DNA of 6,306 nt from Bacteroidota bacterium. GTDB lineage: Bacteria > Bacteroidota > Ignavibacteria > Ignavibacteriales > Ignavibacteriaceae. The DNA lies in NCBI GenBank assembly GCA_021796135.1, contig JAJYOQ010000248.1, forward strand, positions 1-6,306, written 5' to 3'. Shown piece after piece: positions 1-6,213 of this stretch. Numbering within the stretch: position 1 is the first letter of the stretch; each line of letters opens with the position of its first letter. A program made the position numbers and the translations under genes. The notes under the pieces were generated by a model, which saw only the letters and a program-made list of their open reading frames with translations, was not told the origin of the DNA and made no database searches.

Positions 1-113
1 TTTTAAGTATCTCGATTTTTGAAAAAAGCTCAATTTTAGGGCTTACAAACGATGTTGAATACGGATTCAAAGGCAGTGACCCTGGTAACCAATTGAATTT
101 ATTCAACTTATAA
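1..113 (+). CDS. C-terminal end of a truncated gene; protein ends in a QLNLF clamp-binding-like peptide
   Basis: The reading frame starting at base 3 is open from the window edge for 36 codons and ends with TAA at 111-113; the other two + frames stop within the first 21 bases. The visible tail contains FEKSSILGL and ends KGSDPGNQLNLFNL. QLNLF fits the QLxLF-type peptide by which DNA polymerase IV, MutS, Hda and similar proteins dock onto the bacterial sliding clamp, often at or near the C-terminus. The LSISIF stretch followed by such a tail would be compatible with the end of a Y-family DNA polymerase, but too little is present to name the gene. The gene converges on the SET-domain gene, with 39 bases between the two stop codons. 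Reality of the CDS is likely; identity is a guess. Confidence 0.5.
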   Translation, partial: LSISIFEKSSILGLTNDVEYGFKGSDPGNQLNLFNL

Positions 114-152
114 CCGGACAGTAGTGAGTTACATTATAATTGCAATATTTAA

Positions 153-563
153 TTATGAGCAATTCTTACACTGACAAGATTGATAAATTTCTTCATATCC
201 GTAGTCGATAGTTAGTTCTTCGCCGGCTTTAATTTCACGGTAGGCAATTAGGATAAGTCCGTTTTCATCTTCTTCAATGACATCACAATTAAAATCACAA
301 TTATGATTAATATATTTTATCTTCTCTGTATTTATAGTGTCTATATAATTCTGATCATTCCAAAATATATAAACATTTCCTTCTGCTTCACGTTCAATAC
401 ATTCTTCCTCTGAAATTAATTCTCCCCCAATAAGCATTATTTTTGAATTTTCAGGGATATCGACTTTTGTAAATAAACCTTTACCATGAATTCCTGAATC
501 ATTTACATATAGATAGTCTTCAAGGAAAACGTTACTTCTTTGATTGATATTTTCTTTTTCCAT
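153..563 (-). CDS. Small SET-domain protein, probable protein-lysine N-methyltransferase
   Basis: This 136-residue protein is essentially a bare SET domain, a fold that transfers methyl from S-adenosylmethionine to lysine side chains of proteins. The N-terminal SAM-binding signature is GIHGKGLF (24-31). The central motif is NHNCDFN (86-92), close to the family's NHxCxPN but with Phe in place of Pro. The C-terminal catalytic motif is GEELTIDYGY (114-123), with Tyr121 the expected catalytic tyrosine. A post-SET-like cluster, Cys130-x-Cys132-x2-Cys135, lies at the extreme C-terminus and with Cys89 could form the zinc site known from post-SET proteins. The insert between the first strands and NHNC is very short. 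There is no signal peptide or membrane segment, so it should be cytoplasmic. The ATG at 561-563 has only a weak A-rich upstream region and no clear Shine-Dalgarno sequence. The substrate cannot be told; ribosomal or DNA-associated proteins are possibilities. It lies downstream of the protease gene on the same strand but behind a terminator. Confidence 0.9.
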   Translation of the reverse strand: MEKENINQRSNVFLEDYLYVNDSGIHGKGLFTKVDIPENSKIMLIGGELISEEECIEREAEGNVYIFWNDQNYIDTINTEKIKYINHNCDFNCDVIEEDENGLILIAYREIKAGEELTIDYGYEEIYQSCQCKNCS

Positions 564-644
564 TAGGTAATTTTCTTAACTACTAAAATTTGATGCGTGA
601 AATTAATGAAAATTGATGATATTAAAAATGCCTGCACTACTTTT
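564..644 (-). other. Leader region of the SET-domain gene
   Basis: This 81-base AT-rich stretch lies between the protease terminator and the SET-domain start codon. Because the terminator should stop most upstream transcription, a promoter for the SET gene is expected here. I see no convincing -35/-10 pair or TAnnTTTG element on the - strand; the best matches are degenerate. Low expression or read-through from the protease gene are both possible. Confidence 0.3.
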
Positions 645-671
645 AAAAAAAAGCGCCGATAAATCGGCGCT
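645..671 (-). terminator. Rho-independent terminator of the tricorn-like protease gene
   Basis: Read on the - strand, AGCGCCGA (671-664) pairs perfectly with TCGGCGCT (659-652) across a 4-base loop (663-660), giving an 8-bp GC-rich stem. It is followed at once by a run of T residues (651-645). It begins 9 bases after the protease stop codon. On the + strand the stem is not followed by a T-run, so it is directional and insulates the SET-domain gene from the protease transcript. Confidence 0.92.
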
Positions 672-680
672 GTTATAATA

Positions 681-3600
681 TTATTTTTTCTTATCAGGAT
701 ACGGAGGTTGTTTCGGAAATGTGAAAGGATTTTCTTTAATCTCCTGAAGTACTGTCTTTATTGCAGCATCAAGCTGAAGATCTTTTCCTTTTTCCATGGA
801 TGCAGGGTCGTTATCAACATCAACATCGGGATCAGCACCGTGATTCTCTATCCACCATTTGCCTTCTTTGCCGAAGAATCCGTTATTAGATTGTTCAACC
901 CTTCCATTGTCAATGGTTGTTTGAGTATTTAATATACCTGTTAGTCCGCCCCATGATCTCGTCCCCACAACCTTTCCAAGATTATTAGCTCTAAAATCTT
1001 CTATGAATGCTTCGCCGTCTGAACCATTATATTCGTTTGAGATTACAACATACTTTGCTGTTGAAGTGCTGCCGGGATAACGGAAAGGAACCATATGATG
1101 AAGTACATTGTATGCAACCATTTTTCTTACAAGCTTGTCTATTAGGAAGTACTCAGTCCAACCTCCTGAATTTCTTCTCATATCAATAATTAAACCTTTT
1201 TTATACCTAAACGCCCGCCAATATTTATCGAACTCTGCAATTCCCGGGGCATTCATTGCATTGATATGCATATAGCCAACTTGCCCGTCTGTTTCTTTTA
1301 ACACCTTATGAATATTATTTGTCAGCCAATTAAAATATCTTAATTGCGGATTATTTTTTATCGGTTCAACATCATAAGTACGCGCTCCTTGCATTTCAGG
1401 TTTATCATTAACAGTAATTGAAACTTTTTCTCCCTCAGTTACTTGAAGATATTTGAAATAATCTTCAGGAGCTTTTATTTCATGTCCGTTAATAGCGATT
1501 AAATAATCGCCTTCTTTGATATCTATATCGGGGCGTAAAAGGGGAGATTTTAAATTCAGATTATATTCTGTCGGTCCATAAATCTTACCAAATTTATAGA
1601 ATGAGGAATTATTGTCATTCATAAAGTCACATCCCAGCCAGCCAGTAAAAACCGGTGATTTAGGAGTAGCTTCCGGACCCATATCTCCTCCTGAAATGTA
1701 TGTATGGGATACACTAAGTTCACCAACAAGCTGAAGCAGCAGCCAATTTAAGTCACTTCGGGAAGTGAGATAAGGGATATCGGCTCGGTATTTATCGCCG
1801 ATAGTTTTCCAGTCAAGGTTAAACATATTGGGATCAAAGAAAAAATCTCTATACCAGCGCCAGGTGTCATTAAATATTTGAGTCCATTCTTTTTGATCAT
1901 CAACGGTATAAGTCATTCCATCAAGATTTAGTCTTTCTCCGCAGGTTTTAGTTTTATATGCATCATCCATTGAAGAAGTATATATATCCTTGTCCTTTTG
2001 AATTAATAACTCGTTTCCGTTTGTTGAAAGCGAAAAATTTTTAATTTTTTCATCAAGAATAATTTCCTTTTTAGCATTCATATCGAATATATGCAGATTC
2101 CATTTTGTTGCACCTGAAGGTTTAAATATTTCTTCATATTCATCCTCAGTAAATTTAGGAACTGAACACCAAGCTACTTTGCCGTTCCCTGCTTTAAGAT
2201 AGAAATAATTTCCTGCTTCAACAGGAAGCGGATATGTTCGTTCTTTGATGCCATTTAAATCAATTCTAAAATTGTCAGAGACCTTTGGTTCATCCTTCAT
2301 TACTGAATTATCAAACGGCGGTTTCTCTCCTCCCTGAAGCTGAACAACCATAACTTGCTGCGGGTTTGCAATTATATGATCGTCCTCATAAAAATCCATT
2401 TGAACATCAAAGTTTCTGCTTGATAAATAGTAAAGGTATTTCCCATTTGCATCGAATACTGGATTTATATTATCATAAAAATCATCTGTGATCGGAAATT
2501 TTTTGTGCTGATCAATGCTGTATAAAAATATTTCACTGTTTTTATTGTATTGAACAAAACTATAACATATCCATTTGCTATCAGGAGACCAATTATAATC
2601 ACTTATTTCCCAATAAAATTCATCATTTTTCATCTGGTTTGATGAATCTATTTTAACTAGTTTCTTTGTATCAATGTCGATATAAAAAATTGCAAACTGT
2701 TTATTCCCGAATAATATTTTCTTCCCGTCAGGAGACCAAAGCAAGTGATAGTCAGTTCTATCAAGTGATGTAGTTAATTGAGTCCAATTACCGCCATCAA
2801 TACTTTGAATATAAAGTTCATATTCTCCAGTTTTGTCAGAGAAAAATGCAACCCATTTCCCATCCGGAGAAATTTGAGGATACATCTCTCTGGTGCCGGG
2901 AGTATTAGAAAGATCCAGAGTATTTCCTTTTCCAGTCGGAATTGTATAAATATCACCGCGAGCTTCTAACGCAACAGTTTTTCCATCGTTTGAAATATTT
3001 GCAAAATGAATATAATCCTTGGGATTAATTATTCTGTCACGTAATTCCCATTGGTCCGAAGGAACCTCAACAGTAATTGTTTTAGATTGATCAGTTTTTG
3101 TATCGAGTATGTTAAGCAAACCATTATGCAAGTAGACAATCTGATCTTTATCATTTGAAGGATACATTACGTCAAAATCATCATAATTTGTTATTTGAGT
3201 AATTTCTTTAGTGTCTAGATTTTCTTTGAAAATATTAGCAATCCCGTTACCTCTATCGGATACAAAGTACATAAAATTTCCAATCCACATAGGGTATGCA
3301 TTTTTACCGATATAATCAGAAACCGGAGTAAATTTATTTTTTTTAAAATCATACATCCATATATCAGTATACCAGCCGCCTTTATAACGCTTCCAATTAT
3401 ATTCTTCAAGTCCTTTTCTGACATAAAGAATTTTATTGCCGTCAGCCGAAAAGCTGCATCTAACGCCGCGGTCTGTCGGGAATCTTTCCGGCGCAGAACC
3501 GTCTTTATCAACAAAATAAAGATTTGGGTCACGCATTATAAAATTTTCAAAATAAGAACGGAAGACTATCCGTTTTCCGTCAGGTGTCCAGCAAATTGAT

Positions 3601-3932
3601 TGACCTCCGCCCGGATTGTATGTGACTCTTTTAGGTTTTCCGCCCTCGACCGGCATAACATAAACATTGTATGAACCATCATAACTACCGGTAAAGGCAA
3701 GTTCCTTTCCGTCAGGAGAAAATTTTGCTGAAAATTCATCACCCGGGAATGAAGTTAATCTTGATGCCGTTCCCCCTGATGAACTCACAATCCATAAATC
3801 ACCTTCATAAGAAAAAACAATTTTATCTTTAAAAATATCCGGGTCATGCACAAAACGAGCTTCAATTCCGGCTAATGCAATATTAAGAAAGAAAACTAAT
3901 GAAATTGCAAATGATAGTAATAATTTTTTCAT
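681..3932 (-). CDS. Exported tricorn-like serine protease (S41 family, beta-propeller plus PDZ)
   Basis: The 1083-residue protein matches the archaeal tricorn protease in order and size. Residues 1-21 form a signal peptide (Lys-Lys, hydrophobic core, ALA before Gly22), implying periplasmic location, unlike the cytosolic archaeal enzyme. Residues about 25-665 are beta-propeller with repeated SPDGK-like turns, for example at 72, 116, 162, 314, 355, 400 and 449. A tricorn core segment follows, then SVSHTYI with Ser742-His743. A PDZ domain lies near 760-845 (GDYLIAINGHEI). The S41 catalytic domain has DMRRNSGG (917-924), the nucleophile Ser971 in NEYNGSDG, the segment GTRSWGGLTGI, and Glu1029 in WIENHG. 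These correspond to tricorn Ser745, His746, Ser965 and Glu1023. The likely role is trimming of oligopeptides. The ATG at 3930-3932 is chosen because GGAG lies 6 bases upstream of it; a TTG four codons earlier (3942-3944) overlaps that GGAG. A strong terminator follows the gene. Confidence 0.95.
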   Translation of the reverse strand: MKKLLLSFAISLVFFLNIALAGIEARFVHDPDIFKDKIVFSYEGDLWIVSSSGGTASRLTSFPGDEFSAKFSPDGKELAFTGSYDGSYNVYVMPVEGGKPKRVTYNPGGGQSICWTPDGKRIVFRSYFENFIMRDPNLYFVDKDGSAPERFPTDRGVRCSFSADGNKILYVRKGLEEYNWKRYKGGWYTDIWMYDFKKNKFTPVSDYIGKNAYPMWIGNFMYFVSDRGNGIANIFKENLDTKEITQITNYDDFDVMYPSNDKDQIVYLHNGLLNILDTKTDQSKTITVEVPSDQWELRDRIINPKDYIHFANISNDGKTVALEARGDIYTIPTGKGNTLDLSNTPGTREMYPQISPDGKWVAFFSDKTGEYELYIQSIDGGNWTQLTTSLDRTDYHLLWSPDGKKILFGNKQFAIFYIDIDTKKLVKIDSSNQMKNDEFYWEISDYNWSPDSKWICYSFVQYNKNSEIFLYSIDQHKKFPITDDFYDNINPVFDANGKYLYYLSSRNFDVQMDFYEDDHIIANPQQVMVVQLQGGEKPPFDNSVMKDEPKVSDNFRIDLNGIKERTYPLPVEAGNYFYLKAGNGKVAWCSVPKFTEDEYEEIFKPSGATKWNLHIFDMNAKKEIILDEKIKNFSLSTNGNELLIQKDKDIYTSSMDDAYKTKTCGERLNLDGMTYTVDDQKEWTQIFNDTWRWYRDFFFDPNMFNLDWKTIGDKYRADIPYLTSRSDLNWLLLQLVGELSVSHTYISGGDMGPEATPKSPVFTGWLGCDFMNDNNSSFYKFGKIYGPTEYNLNLKSPLLRPDIDIKEGDYLIAINGHEIKAPEDYFKYLQVTEGEKVSITVNDKPEMQGARTYDVEPIKNNPQLRYFNWLTNNIHKVLKETDGQVGYMHINAMNAPGIAEFDKYWRAFRYKKGLIIDMRRNSGGWTEYFLIDKLVRKMVAYNVLHHMVPFRYPGSTSTAKYVVISNEYNGSDGEAFIEDFRANNLGKVVGTRSWGGLTGILNTQTTIDNGRVEQSNNGFFGKEGKWWIENHGADPDVDVDNDPASMEKGKDLQLDAAIKTVLQEIKENPFTFPKQPPYPDKKK

Positions 3933-3938
3933 CGGTGT

Positions 3939-3942
3939 CTCC
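3939..3942 (-). promoter_or_regulatory. Ribosome binding site GGAG that decides the protease start
   Basis: On the - strand, GGAG is followed by 6 bases and then ATG. It overlaps the in-frame upstream TTG codon (3942-3944), so that TTG cannot be the start served by this site. The ATG start also puts the signal peptide's Lys-Lys directly at the N-terminus, as expected. Confidence 0.8.
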
Positions 3943-4146
3943 AATTAAATTAGGTATAAATTTTTTTGAAAAATCATTGCCTAACTTAGTTATAACTTTA
4001 TTAATTTGAAATTCTCTGCTAGAATTCTCTTATAAATTAGAAAAGTTTGTAAATTCTTCCCATCATTGCAAAAGAACTAGTACGGTTTAAGTCAAAAATT
4101 GCTAAAAATCAATTATTTCAAAGTGGTACATATATTGCGAATATTG

Positions 4147-4160
4147 AATTGGTCACAATT
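4147..4160. repeat. Short inverted repeat AATTG-GTCA-CAATT, possible operator
   Basis: A perfect 5-bp dyad (AATTG 4147-4151, CAATT 4156-4160) flanks GTCA. It overlaps the -35 position of the candidate promoter at 4149-4177, where a repressor site could lie. In such AT-rich DNA a dyad this short is often chance. Confidence 0.2.
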
Positions 4161-4177
4161 AATTAACTATTTATAAA
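4149..4177 (+). promoter_or_regulatory. Candidate promoter for the 44-codon ORF
   Basis: TTGGTC (4149-4154) is separated by exactly 17 bases from TATAAA (4172-4177). The -10 element matches 5 of 6 consensus bases; the -35 matches only in its TTG. The predicted transcript would start near 4184, some 18 bases before the ATG at 4202. TATAAA-like strings are frequent in AT-rich spacers, so this rests mainly on spacing and on its position relative to the ORF. Confidence 0.3.
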
Positions 4178-4201
4178 ATCAGTTTTTCTTCGGGGTCGGA
4201 G

Positions 4202-4336
4202 ATGATTTGGATTAAGTTTAAAGACTTTCTTTCATCATATAACATAGTTTTGTTTATGATTGTTGTTACTTTAGGTTGGGTTATTCTATATACTTTTTTT
4301 ATACTGCTTGCAGTAATTTCTTTTGCGATACATTAA
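4202..4336 (+). CDS. Possible small single-pass membrane protein, 44 aa, unrecognised
   Basis: An ATG at 4202 opens a 44-codon frame ending in TAA at 4334-4336. The predicted peptide has a short polar, Lys-containing N-terminus (MIWIKFKDFLSSYN) followed by about 30 almost uninterrupted hydrophobic residues, including LGWVILYTFFILL. It would be a single long transmembrane helix. GGGG (4192-4195) lies 6 bases before the ATG and could serve as ribosome binding site; a GGAG (4198-4201) abuts the ATG and is too close to act. A candidate promoter sits just upstream. It shares the strand of the symporter gene, 202 bases further on, but that gene has its own promoter. I do not recognise a family. T-rich noncoding DNA naturally translates into hydrophobic residues, so the ORF may be fortuitous. 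Confidence 0.35.
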   Translation: MIWIKFKDFLSSYNIVLFMIVVTLGWVILYTFFILLAVISFAIH

Positions 4337-4480
4337 CATATAAAGAAAATCTCAAACGATTTTTAATCTGATTTTATATCATTTCAATGGTATAAGGTTT
4401 TTGTTTTAAATTTCCCTTAGTTTATTAACACTTCTATAATATTTAAATTACTTCAGCTTCATTTTTCATCAAAATTCTTC
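4337..4480. other. AT-rich spacer, nothing recognised
   Basis: This stretch lies between the 44-codon ORF and the symporter promoter. I see no hairpin with a T-run, no further reading frame with a plausible ribosome binding site, and no recognisable riboswitch or RNA gene. Confidence 0.4.
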
Positions 4481-4512
4481 TTGACTAAAAAATAATTTAC
4501 AGGTATGTTTTG
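4481..4512 (+). promoter_or_regulatory. Promoter of the symporter operon
   Basis: TTGACT (4481-4486, 5 of 6 to the sigma70 -35) lies 17 bases before TATGTT (4504-4509). The same bases also fit the Bacteroidota pattern: TTG, then 20 bases, then TATGTTTTG, which is TAnnTTTG with one extra T. Transcription would start near 4516-4520, giving a leader of about 20 bases that carries the ribosome binding site AAGGG. Confidence 0.6.
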
Positions 4513-4525
4513 CGAAATGTTTTTG

Positions 4526-4530
4526 AAGGG
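4526..4530 (+). promoter_or_regulatory. Ribosome binding site AAGGG of the symporter gene
   Basis: AAGGG lies 8 bases before the ATG at 4539 and supports that start. No earlier in-frame ATG has a comparable site. Confidence 0.65.
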
Positions 4531-4538
4531 AAAGAAAA

Positions 4539-6200
4539 ATGCATGCTATCGGTTTATCTTTTGTAGATTGGCTAATTATTGCCATCTATTTTGGATTTGT
4601 TATAGGTTTGGGTTTCTATCTTAAAAAATTCACCACCAGCGAAGAAGACTTTTTTCTTGCGGGGAGAAAAAACAGTTCCTGGGTTGCTGGAATTGCATTT
4701 CTTTCAGCTAATCTTGGTGCCTTAGAAATCATGGGAATGACAGGCAATACTTTTAAATATGGTATGTATGTAGCGCATTTTTACTGGATAGGTGCCATTC
4801 CTGCCATGCTTTTTCTCGGTATTTATATGATGCCGTTTTACTATAGCAGCAAAATAAAATCGGTTCCCGGTTATCTTAAACTTCGTTTTGATGAAAAGAC
4901 ACGCGTTTTGAACGGAATTGCATTTGCTATTATGACTCTTCTTGTTTCCGGAATCAATCTTTATGCTATGGCTCTTGTACTTCATACTTTTCTTGGTTGG
5001 CCCTGGCACATTAGTATGTGGGCAGCTGCCGTAACTGTCGCAGCTTACGTTACTCTCAGTGGTTTAATGTCAGCTATCTTTACTGAAATAATTCAATTCT
5101 TTTTAATTTGGTTTGGTTTGTTCCTAGTGTCTATTTTAGGAATTGTGGAAATTGGAAGTGTTAAAGAAATCTTTGCAAGAATTCCTCCTTCTTTTAATAC
5201 ATTATGGTCAACATCGGGAGATCCAACTCAAAATGGTATGGTAATTACATGGGGCGGTATTGTATTAGGTTTAGGATTTGTATTGTCTTTTGGCTATTGG
5301 ACCACTGATTTTCTTGTTGTCCAACGTGCTTTCTCAGCTAAAGATTTGCGATCAGCCAGAATGACTCCAATTCTTGCTTCGTTCTTTAAGATGGCATTAC
5401 CTTTTATTGTAATTCTGGCAGGACTTATTGCTCTTGTACTAGCCGGTGATCCCAAAAGCGGATTTCATCTGCTTTCTGATAATGGGCATATTAATTATGA
5501 TTCTGCTTTGCCTCTTCTTATTGCTAGATATTATCCTAAAGGATTGATTGGACTTGGAGTTACTGCTTTGCTTGCCGGTTTTATGGCAGGACAAGCCGGT
5601 AACATAAGTGCCTTTAATACGGTTTGGACTTACGACATTTACAAATCAATTATTAACAAAAAAGCTTCAGATACTCATTTGCTTTGGATGGGTCGCGCCG
5701 CAACTATTGTAGGAATTATAATTAGTCTGGGTACGGCATATTGGGCTATGAGTTTTCCAAGCATAATGGATTATATGCAGGCAATATTTTCCTGGGTCAA
5801 TGCGCCGCTTTTTGCAACAATGCTTCTCGGAATGTTTGTTGTCTGGATTACCCCAAACGGAGCATTCTGGGGCTTAATAACGGGAATGTTCTCCTCATTT
5901 TTCTTATACCTTGCAGATAAATTTAATTGGATTGATAAAAGCATCATTACACTTTCACATGCTTCGAGCGATATGGCAGTTAATTTTTGGCGAGCTTGGT
6001 GGGCTTGGTTAATTTGTTTTATTGTTACAATAGTGATCAGTTTATTTACAAAGAAAAAACCTAAGGAAGAACTTGTCGGATTAGTAAAAGGGTTAACTAA
6101 AGAAAATATTGATAAAGATATTAGCTTTTTCAAAAGACCCGAATTTTATGCTATATTATCATTAATAGTTCTTATTGCGCTAAACATTTATTTCTGGTAA
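4539..6200 (+). CDS. Sodium:solute symporter (SSS/SLC5) family transporter
   Basis: This 553-residue inner-membrane protein has about 14 hydrophobic segments (first near 10-28, last near 535-552) and the SSS layout. The family hallmarks EEDFFLAGRKNSSW (35-48), LSGLMSAIFTEIIQ (173-186) and YDIYKS (365-370) are clear. Compared from memory with Vibrio vSGLT, the gate tyrosine Tyr263 corresponds to Tyr253 and Lys294 to Lys284. The sugar ligands Gln69, Glu88 and Asn260 are replaced by Glu63, Tyr82 and Ser250, and the sodium-site serines 364/365 by Ala350 and Gly351 in the segment AGQAGNISAFNTVW. The substrate is therefore unknown and need not be glucose or galactose, whatever automated names suggest. 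The C-terminus has a basic loop (KKKPKEEL, 505-512) before the last helix, ending ALNIYFW. A promoter and ribosome binding site lie just upstream. A small membrane-protein gene follows after 13 bases without a terminator, so the two form an operon. Confidence 0.93.
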   Translation: MHAIGLSFVDWLIIAIYFGFVIGLGFYLKKFTTSEEDFFLAGRKNSSWVAGIAFLSANLGALEIMGMTGNTFKYGMYVAHFYWIGAIPAMLFLGIYMMPFYYSSKIKSVPGYLKLRFDEKTRVLNGIAFAIMTLLVSGINLYAMALVLHTFLGWPWHISMWAAAVTVAAYVTLSGLMSAIFTEIIQFFLIWFGLFLVSILGIVEIGSVKEIFARIPPSFNTLWSTSGDPTQNGMVITWGGIVLGLGFVLSFGYWTTDFLVVQRAFSAKDLRSARMTPILASFFKMALPFIVILAGLIALVLAGDPKSGFHLLSDNGHINYDSALPLLIARYYPKGLIGLGVTALLAGFMAGQAGNISAFNTVWTYDIYKSIINKKASDTHLLWMGRAATIVGIIISLGTAYWAMSFPSIMDYMQAIFSWVNAPLFATMLLGMFVVWITPNGAFWGLITGMFSSFFLYLADKFNWIDKSIITLSHASSDMAVNFWRAWWAWLICFIVTIVISLFTKKKPKEELVGLVKGLTKENIDKDISFFKRPEFYAILSLIVLIALNIYFW

Positions 6201-6202
6201 AT

Positions 6203-6208
6203 AAGGAG
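6203..6208 (+). promoter_or_regulatory. Ribosome binding site AAGGAG of the small membrane-protein gene
   Basis: AAGGAG is a near-perfect Shine-Dalgarno sequence, 5 bases before the ATG at 6214. It is the strongest ribosome binding site in the window and supports real translation of the partial gene at the right edge. Confidence 0.8.
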
Positions 6209-6213
6209 AAAAC

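Larger units (their letters stand above)
3933..4201. other. Divergent spacer upstream of the protease
   Basis: This 269-base AT-rich stretch lies between the protease start and the small + strand ORF. It should hold the protease promoter on the - strand. Two weak Bacteroidota-type candidates are visible there: TTTG (4122-4119) 18 bases before AATTTTTG (4100-4093), and TTG (4095-4093) 16 bases before TTCTTTTG (4076-4069). Neither is a full match, and both imply a leader of about 140-160 bases. Two 8-base direct repeats (aattctct at 4010 and 4023; atcattgc at 3973 and 4062) are short enough to be chance. No RNA gene was recognised. Confidence 0.4.

Noticed and set aside
136..157. AT-only inverted repeat (ataatt ... 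aattat) between the two convergent genes
   Set aside because: The stem is six A/T pairs with a nine-base loop and no T-run, too weak to call a terminator.
708..1189. Two + strand open frames of 60-74 codons (708-932 and 1007-1189)
   Set aside because: They lie antisense inside the conserved catalytic domain of the protease, lack a ribosome binding site that stands out, and look like shadows of its codon use.
2774..3532. Open frames of 60-105 codons on both strands within the protease propeller region
   Set aside because: They overlap a confidently identified domain in other frames, have no family resemblance, and mirror the repeated propeller codons.
3942..3944. TTG as start of the protease gene, four codons upstream of the ATG
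   Set aside because: It overlaps the GGAG that serves the ATG at 3932 and would put Glu-Thr-Pro in front of the signal peptide's Lys-Lys.
4021..4028. Palindrome AGAATTCT and nearby 8-base direct repeats
   Set aside because: Their lengths are expected by chance in several hundred bases of AT-rich sequence, and they are not placed at a promoter element.
3933..4538. Possible riboswitch, small RNA, tRNA or CRISPR in the long spacer
   Set aside because: No cloverleaf, regularly spaced repeats, GC-rich conserved stems or hairpin with T-run could be found by eye.
4722..6133. Two - strand open frames (4722-5009 and 5771-6133) inside the symporter gene
   Set aside because: They are antisense to conserved transporter helices; the predicted peptides resemble no protein I know and have no independent signals.
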